From NCBI GenBank assembly GCA_963712565.1, contig CAVQIP010000018.1:183658-247657 (forward strand): a stretch of DNA of 64,000 bases, read 5' to 3'. Within the stretch, counting starts at the first letter, position 1. The number at the start of each line of letters is the position of its first letter. The position numbers were made by a program, and so were the translations under genes. Under the pieces are notes generated by a model. The model saw nothing but the letters and a program-made list of their open reading frames with translations. It had not been told where the DNA came from and did no database searches. Positions 9,413 through 17,701 of this stretch are shown piece by piece. Origin of the DNA: VAZQ01 sp963712565. Its GTDB lineage: Bacteria > Pseudomonadota > Alphaproteobacteria > Rhizobiales > Xanthobacteraceae.

Positions 9413-9527
9413 GACGTCATCCGTTTCTCATACGAGGTGGCTTTGCGGGACTCGCGGTGATGCGACTTCCTTGGTTTGAGTCGCCTTTATCCACCTTACA
9501 GGCCATCCCACTCGATCGAAATCCACT

Positions 9528-9692
9528 CTAGTGTGGCGGTTCAGATGTCCGCATCATTCTCGCGGCGAGTCCGAAATGCGGACTTCTGAACCAAAGCCAC
9601 ACTAGAACAATAAGTTGCTAGTGTCCTTCGATTCCGAAGTTCGCAAACGAGGGTGCTGCTTAATGATGCGAACTTCGGAATCGGGACACTAG
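9528..9692. repeat. composite twin-palindrome repeat overlapping the fabI stop
   Basis: Two long imperfect palindromes, each bounded by CTAGTGT and ACACTAG. Palindrome A (9528-9605) pairs GGTTCAGATGTCCGCAT with ATGCGGACTTCTGAACC. Palindrome B (9618-9692) pairs GATTCCGAAGTTCGCA with TGCGAACTTCGGAATC. The joining linker holds AACAATAAG, as in the element at 6023-6127. The last bases of B include the TAG stop of fabI (9689-9691), so the element sits exactly at the gene end, where it could form a terminator or mRNA-stabilising structure. Confidence 0.8.
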
Positions 9693-10471
9693 TCGATGAT
9701 GTGGTAGCCGCCATCGACGTAAAGCGTTTCGCCGGTGATGAGGCGGGCGGCGTCGTGCGCCAGGAAGGCGGTGGCGATGCCGACGTCCTCGATGCTGACG
9801 AGGCTGCGCGCAGGGGCCTTCGCCTTGGCCTTGTCGAGCAGCTCGTCGAATTCAGGGATTCCCGAGGCGGCCCGCGTCGCCAGCGGTCCGGGAGAGATAG
9901 CATGCACGCGGATACCCTTGGGGCCGAGCTCGGCGGCGATATAGCGGACCGCGCTCTCGAGCGCCGCCTTGGCGACCCCCATGATGTTGTAGTTCTTAAC
10001 GACCATCTGGCTGCCGTAATAGGTCATCGTGAACAGCGTCCCGCCCCGTTTCATCAGCGGCTCCGCCAAGTGCGCCGTGCGAATGAACGACCAACAGGAA
10101 ACCTCCATGGTGGTGAGGAAGCCCTCTCGCGGCGCATCGACCACGCGGCCTTGCAGCGTGTCCTTGGGCGAGAAGGCGATGGAGTGGACGACGAAATCGA
10201 GTTCGCCCCAATCCTTGCCGATGCGCTCGAAAACCGCCTCGAGCTGGCCGGGCGTGCGCACGTCGAGCGGCAGCACGATCGGCGCTTCGAGCTCGCGGGC
10301 GAGCGGATCGACGTATTTCTTTGCCTTGTCGTTGAGATAGGTCACCGCGAGCTCGGCTCCGAACGCCCGGAAAGCCTTGGCGCAGCCCCAAGCGATCGAC
10401 TGGTCGTTGGCAATGCCGATGACGAGGCCTTTCTTGCCTTCGAGCAGCTTGGCTTTTGCAACAGGGATCAT
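9689..10471 (-). CDS. fabI: enoyl-[acyl-carrier-protein] reductase (NADH) FabI
   Basis: A 260-residue SDR-fold enzyme for the last step of fatty-acid elongation, reducing trans-2-enoyl-ACP. The N-terminal nucleotide site is GLVIGIANDQSIAWG. The FabI-type catalytic residues are Tyr151, Tyr161 and Lys168 (YNIMGVAK), with the same spacing as E. coli Tyr146/Tyr156/Lys163. ATG 10471 has AGAGGA seven bases upstream. Rhizobiales often carry more than one FabI, and one copy can lie near DUF3141-pta-ackA genes, as here. The position raises the possibility of a role tied to acyl or PHB metabolism under anoxia (inference). Confidence 0.93.
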   Translation of the reverse strand: MIPVAKAKLLEGKKGLVIGIANDQSIAWGCAKAFRAFGAELAVTYLNDKAKKYVDPLARELEAPIVLPLDVRTPGQLEAVFERIGKDWGELDFVVHSIAFSPKDTLQGRVVDAPREGFLTTMEVSCWSFIRTAHLAEPLMKRGGTLFTMTYYGSQMVVKNYNIMGVAKAALESAVRYIAAELGPKGIRVHAISPGPLATRAASGIPEFDELLDKAKAKAPARSLVSIEDVGIATAFLAHDAARLITGETLYVDGGYHIID

Positions 10472-10625
10472 TGACCGGTCCTCTTGCTCGAGTCCGCGCG
10501 GGAGCGCGCTCTTGTCTCGGCGGCAAGCGCGTTTTGGAACTTTACTGCGTTATGTCCGGACCTTGTTGGGAAACTCCCGCGGCGGCGGCTGGATGCGGGG
10601 CGGTCTCAGCCTGCGCGGCCTCGCG

Positions 10626-10814
10626 CTAATCGGTGCTGAACGGACCGACCGACACGCTCCCTCTTTCTTCCGGAGGCAGGGTGCTCACAGCGAGTTCCAG
10701 ACGCCGCGCCTCGTCTTCCAAGCCGATCCAGCGCAGCTTGCGGATCAGCTTCCCCCATTCCCGCGATGACTGTCGATCGATGAAATTCTCTTCGTTCTTG
10801 CGCGCCCGTTCCAT
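10626..10814 (-). CDS. small conserved-looking hypothetical protein
   Basis: A 62-residue charged protein without a signal peptide or membrane segment. The strongest support is the ribosome site: AGGAGG six bases before ATG 10814. The predicted chain is mostly helical (REWGKLIRKLRWIGLEDEA) with a C-terminal PPEERGSVSVGP. It lies between fabI and the phasin-like gene on the same strand, all reading away from the FixK/FNR box at 11303, so the three could form one unit. I do not recognise a domain. Confidence 0.6.
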   Translation of the reverse strand: MERARKNEENFIDRQSSREWGKLIRKLRWIGLEDEARRLELAVSTLPPEERGSVSVGPFSTD

Positions 10815-10900
10815 GCCGTCCTCCTATTTTTCCCTCGATCGATCAGCTCATTGCACGGATGCAATCCTACGGAAGCTGGTCTGCAAGGTCGCGGCTCGTT

Positions 10901-11254
10901 TCAAGTACTTCCGCTCGGCCACCCATTGGACAGCGCGCGGCTGATCTTGTTCATGCTCTTTTGGCACTCCTCGGTCAGCCGCTGTCCGTCTTCCGCGGCC
11001 ATCTTCATCCGCTGCGCTACGCATTCCTGGTAGGCCGCCACCGCTTCCGGCACGGAACGAGTGGCCGTCAGTTTTGCGGCCAATCCAGTCCAGAGGTCCG
11101 CTTCCGACTGCACCCGGGCAAGCCAAGCGCGGCTCGCTTCCTCATACGCGCCGAGAAGGTCCTTTTGCAGATTGAGCATTGCCTCGGTGCGCTCCTGCCC
11201 CAATTCGAACGCAGACGCCGCCGAACCAGCTGCGTCGGTTGATTTCACCTTCAT
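10901..11254 (-). CDS. phasin-like protein
   Basis: A 117-residue, highly helical, Ala/Glu/Gln-rich protein. The segment with YEEASRAWLARVQSEADLW and SVPEAVAAYQECVAQRM matches the phasin_2 pattern of amphipathic helices that coat polyhydroxyalkanoate granules. AGGAGG lies about seven bases before ATG 11254. Its promoter region faces the divergent gene at 11378 and contains a perfect FixK/FNR site 49 bases from the start codon, so low-oxygen control is likely. The downstream DUF3141 hydrolase and acetyl-CoA genes fit a link to carbon storage, though a direct role on PHB granules is inferred from family likeness only. Confidence 0.72.
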   Translation of the reverse strand: MKVKSTDAAGSAASAFELGQERTEAMLNLQKDLLGAYEEASRAWLARVQSEADLWTGLAAKLTATRSVPEAVAAYQECVAQRMKMAAEDGQRLTEECQKSMNKISRALSNGWPSGST

Positions 11255-11302
11255 GATGATTACCTCCTAGCCATCGAGTAGGCATCGTCCGACAATTGAT
11301 CA

Positions 11303-11316
11303 TTGATGTAAATCAA
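11303..11316. promoter_or_regulatory. FixK/FNR-type binding site
   Basis: TTGATGTAAATCAA is a perfect match to the TTGAT-N4-ATCAA consensus for Crp/Fnr-family oxygen regulators (FixK, FnrN, AadR). It lies in the divergent region, 49 bases from the phasin start on the minus strand and 62 bases from the start at 11378 on the plus strand. A class II arrangement (centre near -41.5) would put transcription starts about 14 and 27 bases before the two start codons, so either or both genes could be activated. Confidence 0.75.
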
Positions 11317-11377
11317 GGCCTACCTGCCGTGGCAGCGATATCTGCGACCACGCTGAGGCCGTTCGAAAGGAGCGAAG

Positions 11378-11830
11378 ATGACGACCAAGCCCGACGAGTT
11401 GCTGCCCTCGGCCAGCGACATCATGAAGAAGGTTGCGCTCGCCGAGGCGGAAGAGGCATCCAAGCAGGCACGCAAGCTCGCCGAGGCCGAGGCCGAGAAG
11501 AAAGCACTGCTCGATCAGCTCAAGAAGCCGTCCGGCCTTTCCGACGAAGAGGCAATTCGGCGCGCGATCAAGATCATCGAGCGCGCGGTCAGCAACGGCA
11601 AGACCGAGGTACAGGTCCATCGCTTTCCGAACCAGCTGTGCACGGATCGTGGGCGGGCGATCAATCAGCAGGAGCCGGGGTGGGAAAACACGCTGACCGG
11701 CGTGCCCAAGGAGATCCATCAGCTGTGGGCGAAATACTTCCGTGCGCGCGGCTACAAGCTGAAAGTCGAAATCATCGATTTCCCCGGCGGGCTGCCGGGA
11801 GACGTGGCCATGACGTTGAAGTGGGGCTAG
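11378..11830 (+). CDS. conserved hypothetical cytosolic protein under putative FixK/FNR control
   Basis: A 150-residue protein. Residues ~15-60 form an Ala/Glu/Lys-rich probable coiled coil (AEAEEASKQARKLAEAEAEK). A compact C-terminal part contains PNQLCTDRGRAINQQEPGW and YKLKVEIIDFPGGLPGDVAM. There is no signal peptide or membrane helix. The ribosome site AAAGGAG is six bases before ATG 11378. I recognise no enzymatic motif. Divergence from the phasin gene across a perfect FixK/FNR box suggests a role in low-oxygen physiology, but the function is unknown. Confidence 0.72.
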   Translation: MTTKPDELLPSASDIMKKVALAEAEEASKQARKLAEAEAEKKALLDQLKKPSGLSDEEAIRRAIKIIERAVSNGKTEVQVHRFPNQLCTDRGRAINQQEPGWENTLTGVPKEIHQLWAKYFRARGYKLKVEIIDFPGGLPGDVAMTLKWG

Positions 11831-11841
11831 CTCGTGTCGTC

Positions 11842-12309
11842 ATGCTAGAGGAGCCCACCCGAAACGGGGAAGCGGTGCCGACTTCATCCGGCTGGACGAC
11901 AGGCCGGGCAAAGCGCGGGCGTCCGCATTCGGAGGAACTGCGATCTCGCGTGATTTCCGCCGTTGAAGGCGGCGCGTCCTACCGTCAAGCGGCTGGGCGA
12001 TACGGCGTGAGTGCCAGCGCGGCGCTGAAGTGGGCGCGGCACTTTCGCCAAACCGGCAGCGTCAGAGCCAAACCCATGGGCGGCGATCGTCGCTCACGGC
12101 TCAAGGCCGAGCGCGAGTGGCTGTTGCAACGGATCGCGGCCGCGCCCGAACTGACGGCGGCTGAACTGCACAAGGAACTTCGCGCGCGCGGCATCCAGGT
12201 CAGCTATCTCACGCTGCGGAGATTCCTCAGGAAAGAGAGAATCGACGTGAGAAAGAACGCGCATGCCGGGCGGGGCCGGCCACTGACCAGCGCGCCTACT
12301 GAAATTTGA
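11842..12309 (+). pseudogene. truncated IS630-family transposase, N-terminal helix-turn-helix part
   Basis: From ATG 11842 the frame encodes a helix-turn-helix region of the IS630 type: RGRPHSEELRSRVISAVEGG, SYRQAAGRYGVSASAALKWA and TAAELHKELRARGIQVSYLT. The frame then stops at 12309. No DDE catalytic domain follows in any frame; the next sequence leads to a small secreted-protein gene. It is therefore the DNA-binding half of a lost insertion sequence. No terminal inverted repeats could be recognised. Confidence 0.72.
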
Positions 12310-12382
12310 GTTAGGTTAACGCGGATTCAGGTCCCGCACGCGACCTGGACGACAGGCGATCCGGCACGGTCAGGGCTATGTC

Positions 12383-12583
12383 ATGAGAAGCCTCTACGTT
12401 GCAGCGGTGGCGGCCGTCATTGCGGCTACTCCTGCTTTCGCGCAGTCGCTGCGCAAGCCGCCGTACGCCTCGCCGCCGACGACCTATGACGTGTACGGCG
12501 CCACGGGGTGGATCGGCCGTGACCCCGACCCCAATGTTCGGTTCGAGATCATGCGGCAGCAGAACTGGCGCAAAGGCGGATGA
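12383..12583 (+). CDS. small secreted hypothetical protein
   Basis: A 66-residue protein with a clear Sec signal peptide (MRSLYVAAVAAVIAATPAFA, cut after Ala20). The mature chain has ~46 residues and is rich in Pro, Tyr and Arg (KPPYASPPTTYDVYG). Rhizobiales genomes carry many such short periplasmic proteins of unknown role. It lies 61 bases before the DUF3141 gene on the same strand and might be co-transcribed. No functional motif is seen. Confidence 0.62.
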   Translation: MRSLYVAAVAAVIAATPAFAQSLRKPPYASPPTTYDVYGATGWIGRDPDPNVRFEIMRQQNWRKGG

Positions 12584-12644
12584 CGCCTCCCCCCTCGACA
12601 GCACGGCAAGCTGCAGCGACGAGACAAACATAGGAACCAGAAAC

Positions 12645-14885
12645 ATGCCAGCCAGCCGCAACCACCCGTCTTCGATCGGTGCGTCCCCACCGCCGCTCGG
12701 CCTCTTTGCTCCCGCCGTGGAATACATGCTCGATGCCGCGCAGCGCAGCGTGTTGTTCTGGGACGTCATGCGCCAGCGCGGCAATCAGTATCGTGAACAC
12801 CTGGCCGAGACCGCCCCGCATGTGCTCGACTACGAGGTGGAGCTCATCGTCGACGGCCGCACGCTCGAACGGCCGGTCAACTACGCCCTCGTGCGGGTGG
12901 TTGCGCCGCCGGGGGTCGAGGTCGATCCGACGCGGCGGCCGTTCGTGATCGTCGACCCGCGCGCCGGACATGGCCCCGGGATCGGCGGGTTCAAGGCCGA
13001 CAGCGAAATCGGGGTGGCGTTCAAAGCCGGGCATCCCTGCTATTTCGTCGGCTTCCTGCCGGACCCCATGCCCGGCCAGATCATCGAGGACGTCGCCCGT
13101 GCCGAGGCGGTATTCCTGGAAAAGGTCATCGCCTTGCATCCCAAGGCCGACGGCAAACCCTGCATCGTCGGCAATTGCCAGGCGGGATGGGCGGTCATGA
13201 TGCTCGCCGCCATTCGCCCCGAATTGTTCGGCCCGATCATCATCGCGGGGTCGCCGCTGTCGTACTGGGCCGGCGTCCATGGCAAGTACCCGATGCGCTA
13301 CAGCGGCGGCCTCTTGGGCGGCAGCTGGCTGACCGCCTTCGCCAGCGATCTCGGCCACGGCAAGTTCGACGGCGCCTGGCTGGTGCAGAATTTCGAGAAT
13401 CAGAACCCCGCGAACACGCTCTGGACCAAGCAATACAACCTCTATTCCAAGATCGACACCGAAGGACCGCGCTACCTCGGTTTCGAGCGCTGGTGGGGAG
13501 GCCACGTCAACCTCAACGCCGAGGAGATCCAGTTCATCGTCGACGAGCTGTTCGTCGGCAACAATCTCGCCGCCGGAAAAATCCAGACATCGGACGGCAC
13601 CACGATCGACCTTCGCAACATCCGCTCTCCCATCGTGGTGTTCTGCTCGAAGGGCGACAACATCACGCCGCCCCAGCAGGCGCTGGGATGGATTCTCGAC
13701 CTGTACGAGAACGTCGAGGACATCCGCTCCTACGGCCAGACCATCGTCTACACCGTCCACGAGAGCGTCGGCCACCTCGGCATCTTCGTGTCCGGAGGCG
13801 TCGCCAGAAAGGAGCACGGTGAGTTCTCGAGCAATATCGATCTGATCGATACGCTGCCGCCCGGTCTCTACGAGGCCGTGTTCGAAGCCAAGACCGAGGA
13901 CACGACCAACCCGGACCTCGCGACCGGAAGCTGGGTGATGCGTTGCGAAGCGAGGACCTTGGACGACATTCGAGCGCTGGGCGGCAACGACGCGGCCGAC
14001 GAGCGCCGGTTCGCCACCGCCGCCCGGGTTTCCGAGACCAACCTCGCCCTTTATCGCACGTTCGCGCAGCCGATCGTTCGCGCGCTCGTCAACTCCCCGT
14101 TGGCGGAATGGATGCAGCAGCTGCATCCTCTGCGGCTGCAATACGAGCTGTTCTCCAACGCCAATCCGATGATGGCCGCGGTCGCCACCTCGGCGGAGCA
14201 GGTTCGCAAGGACCGCAGGCCCGTGGCCGCCGACAACCCATTCGTCGCGCTGCAGGAGAACGTATCGCGCGGGATCGTGGCTGCGCTCGACGCCTGGCGG
14301 GACGTGAACGAGGCGCTGGCCGAGCGGACGTTCCTGGCGGTTTACGGTCTGCCGACGCTCCAGGCCGCCGTCGGGGTCGACCCGGCCGGGACCCGTCCGT
14401 TGCGCAAGGCGGCGAAGAATCCGCTGCATCGGGAATTACTGCAGACTCGGATCGCCGAGCTCAGGTCGCGCATCCCGGTCGGCGGGCTGCGCGCGGCCGT
14501 CATCCGCGCGCTGCTTTACGCCGGCATGGCGCGGGCCGGCGTCGACGAACGCGGTTTCGAGGCCGTGCGCCGCATTCGCCGCGCGCACGGCGACATCCCG
14601 TTGTCGGTGTTCAAGGCGCTAGTGCGCGATCAATTCAACATGCTGCTGATCGACCGGGATGCGGCGCTCGCCGCAATCCCGTCGATGCTGCCACCCGATG
14701 CGGCGACGCGGCGCGAGGCCTTCGATCTCATCAGGCAGGCGCTGAGCGCACGCGGTGACTTGTCCGCCGACGACAGGACGAGAATGAACGAGGTCGCCCG
14801 GCTGTTCGGTATCGAGGGTAATTGGGGCGAGGATCGCGCCTCCTTGCGCCAGATTCGAACGGAACTTCAGGCAAAAGCATCGTAG
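12645..14885 (+). CDS. DUF3141 family alpha/beta hydrolase (PhaC/PHB-depolymerase-like)
   Basis: A ~746-residue protein from ATG 12645. The N-terminal ~450 residues show an alpha/beta-hydrolase core: FVIVDPRAGHGPGIGG, then GNCQAGWAVMMLAAIRPELFG with a Cys at the nucleophile elbow (G-N-C-Q-A-G), then PIVVFCSKGDNITPPQQA carrying the acid and HESVGHLGIFVSG carrying the His. A Cys nucleophile elbow is typical of PHA synthase-like proteins rather than Ser esterases. The C-terminal ~300 residues are helical and resemble the DUF3141 tail. The family is found beside pta and ackA, as here. Its reaction is not established; acyl-CoA or polyhydroxyalkanoate chemistry is the likely field. Confidence 0.85.
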   Translation: MPASRNHPSSIGASPPPLGLFAPAVEYMLDAAQRSVLFWDVMRQRGNQYREHLAETAPHVLDYEVELIVDGRTLERPVNYALVRVVAPPGVEVDPTRRPFVIVDPRAGHGPGIGGFKADSEIGVAFKAGHPCYFVGFLPDPMPGQIIEDVARAEAVFLEKVIALHPKADGKPCIVGNCQAGWAVMMLAAIRPELFGPIIIAGSPLSYWAGVHGKYPMRYSGGLLGGSWLTAFASDLGHGKFDGAWLVQNFENQNPANTLWTKQYNLYSKIDTEGPRYLGFERWWGGHVNLNAEEIQFIVDELFVGNNLAAGKIQTSDGTTIDLRNIRSPIVVFCSKGDNITPPQQALGWILDLYENVEDIRSYGQTIVYTVHESVGHLGIFVSGGVARKEHGEFSSNIDLIDTLPPGLYEAVFEAKTEDTTNPDLATGSWVMRCEARTLDDIRALGGNDAADERRFATAARVSETNLALYRTFAQPIVRALVNSPLAEWMQQLHPLRLQYELFSNANPMMAAVATSAEQVRKDRRPVAADNPFVALQENVSRGIVAALDAWRDVNEALAERTFLAVYGLPTLQAAVGVDPAGTRPLRKAAKNPLHRELLQTRIAELRSRIPVGGLRAAVIRALLYAGMARAGVDERGFEAVRRIRRAHGDIPLSVFKALVRDQFNMLLIDRDAALAAIPSMLPPDAATRREAFDLIRQALSARGDLSADDRTRMNEVARLFGIEGNWGEDRASLRQIRTELQAKAS

Positions 14886-14919
14886 TGGCAGCGATCGCTC
14901 GAACGAAGGATACGAACCA

Positions 14920-15918
14920 GTGACAGTGCATACCGACGGCGCGAGCGAAATCGGAGCTATGGCGGCCAGCCCATTCGGCGCTCCGCCGACCTCCAAGTAT
15001 GAGCGGCTTATCGCCAATGCGAAGAAAGTGCCGCCTGCAACGACCATCGTCGCCTATCCGTGCGACGAAACCTCGCTCCGCGGTCCGGTCGAGGCGGCGG
15101 AGGCGGGCATCATCGTTCCGATTCTCGTTGGTCCGGCCGCGAAGATCTCCGCCGTGGCGCGCGAGCATCGGATCAATATCGATCGCTTCGAGATCGTCGA
15201 CGCGCCCCACAGCGAGGCGGCCGCAGCCAAGGCAGTCGCGTTGATTCACGAATCCAAGGGCGAACTTCTGATGAAGGGCAGCCTGCACACCGACGAGCTC
15301 ATGCGCGAGGTGACGTCGAGCAAGACCGGCCTGCGCACGGCGCGTCGGATCAGCCACGTATTCATCCTCGACGTGCCGACCTACTCGGAGACGCTCTTCA
15401 TCACCGACGCCGCGATCAACATCTTCCCCGATCTCGACACCAAGCGTGACATCATCCAGAACGTGATCGATCTTTTCACGCAGGTTGGTCTCGGCACGCC
15501 GCGCGTGGCGATCCTTTCCGCGGTCGAGACCGTGACCTCGAAGATACCATCCACCATCGAAGCGGCCGCGCTCTGCAAGATGGCCGAGCGTGGACAGATC
15601 ACGGGCGGCATCCTTGACGGCCCGCTCGCCTTCGACAACGCGGTGAGCCCCGAGGCGGCGAAGATCAAGGGCATCACATCCGAGGTCGCCGGGCGCGCAC
15701 AGATCCTGGTGGTCCCGGATCTGGAGGCTGGCAACATGCTGGCCAAGAACCTTGCATTCATGGCCAAGGCGGACACGGCGGGCCTCGTTCTCGGCGCGCG
15801 CGTGCCGATCATCCTGACCTCACGCGCGGATTCCGTGCGTTCCCGCATGGCCTCCTGCGCGGCCGCCGTTCTTTACGCTGACGCACGCCGACGTGCCGCG
15901 GCGTTGCCGGAGGTCTGA
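14920..15918 (+). CDS. pta: phosphate acetyltransferase
   Basis: A 332-residue PTA_PTB-family enzyme converting acetyl-CoA and phosphate to acetyl-phosphate and CoA. Typical segments are IVPILVGPAAKI, GELLMKGSLHTDELM, LFITDAAINIFPDLDTKRDI and GGILDGPLAFDNAVS. The length matches the short single-domain form, which lacks the N-terminal P-loop domain of E. coli Pta and any MaoC-like hydratase domain. It begins with GTG 14920 after AAGGA and is followed only five bases after its stop by ackA, a clear two-gene operon. It would supply acetyl-phosphate for ATP formation when pyruvate formate-lyase yields acetyl-CoA. Confidence 0.92.
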   Translation: MTVHTDGASEIGAMAASPFGAPPTSKYERLIANAKKVPPATTIVAYPCDETSLRGPVEAAEAGIIVPILVGPAAKISAVAREHRINIDRFEIVDAPHSEAAAAKAVALIHESKGELLMKGSLHTDELMREVTSSKTGLRTARRISHVFILDVPTYSETLFITDAAINIFPDLDTKRDIIQNVIDLFTQVGLGTPRVAILSAVETVTSKIPSTIEAAALCKMAERGQITGGILDGPLAFDNAVSPEAAKIKGITSEVAGRAQILVVPDLEAGNMLAKNLAFMAKADTAGLVLGARVPIILTSRADSVRSRMASCAAAVLYADARRRAAALPEV

Positions 15919-15923
15919 TCGCC

Positions 15924-17141
15924 GTGGATGCCATTCTCGTCGTCAATGCCGGTTCTTCCAGCGTCAAGTTCCAGATATTCGGCATTGAGGAAGCCGGCGC
16001 GCTCCGACGCCTGATCAAGGGCCAGATCGACGGGATCGGCACGCGGCCACGGTTGGCCGCCAAGGGGAACGACAACTCATCGCTGGTCGACAAGTCCTAT
16101 GCGTCGGACCAGATCCCCGACGTTCCCGCGGCGATCGCCACAGTGGCGGCGTGGCTGCGCGAGACCCAGAGCTTCGACCTCGTCGCGGTCGGCCACCGGG
16201 TTGTCCATGGCGGGCCGCAATATGACCGGCCGGTCGTCATCGACGAGGCGGTTGTGGCGGGCCTGGAGCAATACGTTTCGCTCGCACCGCTGCACCAGCC
16301 GAACAACCTCGCGCCCATCCGCGCGCTGTTGCAGGGTCGTCCCGAGCTGCTTCAGGTTGCCTGCTTCGACACCGCCTTTCATCACGGCCACAGTGCCGTC
16401 GCCGACCATTTCGCCATTCCCGAGCGTTTCTACGCCGAGGGCGTCAGACGGTACGGGTTCCACGGACTCTCCTACGAATACATCGCTCAGCGCTTGCGCG
16501 AGGTCGCCCCGAGCGTGGCGGCGGCCCGCGTCATCGTCGCGCATCTCGGCAGCGGCGCCTCCATGTGCGCCCTGACAAACGGCCGCAGCATCGAAAGCAC
16601 GATGGGCTTCACCGCGCTCGACGGGATACCCATGGGCACGCGACCGGGCCAGACCGATCCCGGAGTCCTGCTTTACCTGCTCACCGAAAAAGGCATGCAA
16701 GCGACGGCGGTGCAGGATCTGCTCTATCGTGACAGCGGTCTCAAGGGCCTTTCCGGCATCAGCAACGACATGCGCGAGCTCGAATCGAATTCCGATCCCC
16801 GCGCGAAATTCGCGGTCGACCATTTCGTCTACCGGGTCGGGCTGAATGCCGGGATGCTGGCGGCGGCGCTGGGCGGGCTGGATGCGTTCGTGTTCACGGC
16901 CGGCATTGGCGAGAACTCGCCGACGATCCGTGCCCGCATCGCGGAGAAACTCGCATGGCTCGGCGTCGTTCTCGATCCGGCGGCCAATGCGGATCGCAAA
17001 TCGCTCATTTCGCGGCCGGACAGCCGGGTCGTGCTCCTTGTCGTGCCGACCGATGAAGAATTGATGATCGCGCAGCACACCCTTGCGCTGCTGCTAAAAC
17101 ACACCGCGCGCAAAGTGGCCGGCGGAAGGCTTGCAGGATGA
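15924..17141 (+). CDS. ackA: acetate kinase
   Basis: A 405-residue member of the acetate kinase/hsp70/actin fold that makes ATP and acetate from acetyl-phosphate. Conserved pieces include VNAGSSSVKF at the N-terminus, VGHRVVHGG with the substrate Arg, CFDTAFH with the catalytic Asp, HLGSGASMCAL, GIPMGTRPGQTDPG, and TAGIGENSPTIR with PTDEELMIA near the end. The start is GTG 15924, five bases after the pta stop, so the two are almost certainly co-translated. Together with pflB downstream this is the substrate-level phosphorylation arm of mixed-acid fermentation. Confidence 0.96.
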   Translation: MDAILVVNAGSSSVKFQIFGIEEAGALRRLIKGQIDGIGTRPRLAAKGNDNSSLVDKSYASDQIPDVPAAIATVAAWLRETQSFDLVAVGHRVVHGGPQYDRPVVIDEAVVAGLEQYVSLAPLHQPNNLAPIRALLQGRPELLQVACFDTAFHHGHSAVADHFAIPERFYAEGVRRYGFHGLSYEYIAQRLREVAPSVAAARVIVAHLGSGASMCALTNGRSIESTMGFTALDGIPMGTRPGQTDPGVLLYLLTEKGMQATAVQDLLYRDSGLKGLSGISNDMRELESNSDPRAKFAVDHFVYRVGLNAGMLAAALGGLDAFVFTAGIGENSPTIRARIAEKLAWLGVVLDPAANADRKSLISRPDSRVVLLVVPTDEELMIAQHTLALLLKHTARKVAGGRLAG

Positions 17142-17701
17142 GGGTACGGCGCGACAGGTCATAGACTTGTCGCAGCCGGCACCGGCGGAGCTCTTCGCAC
17201 GACAGACGGTCGCGGCCTGCCGGCTTCAGAAACGGAAGCGCAACCCCGCCGTGGGATCGATGTTGTTGCGCTGGAGGTAGCGGTTCGCCAACCCGTCATT
17301 CATTAAAAAGTTTCGAAAAATTGATGGCCTCATGCCATCTGCGCCGTTCTCGGGTGTGGTATGTTTGACGGCCGCAGCGCCACGGCCGGTGGCCGAGCAT
17401 GCGTAGCCTGCGATGGCGGTGATTGGATACCCGGAGAGGCCGACGAAGTCGTCGCCTCCATTGGCAAAGGCCTCAGCCGTTCTGGTGCGGACGACGGCTG
17501 CGATGTGGCGGCAAATCGGTTTGGCGCAATCGCAATAGGACACCCTTCCGGGGATGGCTGCGACCTGCCCTCCTCCGGCGGTACGAGCGGCGGAGATGCC
17601 GCGAGTCATGCCGCGAAGGCACGACAACGACGGGACAAACGCTGTCAAGCGAGCATCCCGAACGAGAATTGAAGGGATAATCCGACCCAAGGGAGAGTGC
17701 C
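17142..17701. other. 560-bp gap between ackA and pflB; possible decayed sequence
   Basis: No convincing gene. On the minus strand at 17226-17305 a frame ends NIDPTAGLRFRF then stop. The alternating pattern and terminal Phe resemble the last strand of an outer-membrane beta-barrel, so a porin relic is conceivable, but upstream coding is not recognisable. A TTGAT half-site for FNR at 17320-17324 has no matching second half. The pflB promoter presumably lies in this gap. Confidence 0.3.

Noticed and set aside
12549..14429. 626-codon minus-strand frame opposite the DUF3141 gene
   Set aside because: Same shadow effect; no ribosome site or domain.
17320..17333. FNR site before pflB
   Set aside because: TTGAT is present but the second half (TCATG) does not match ATCAA, so no site was called.
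17226..17690. Possible beta-barrel C-terminus on the minus strand (...LRFRF then stop)
   Set aside because: Only ~12 residues look barrel-like and no upstream domain can be read; kept as a note in the gap entry.
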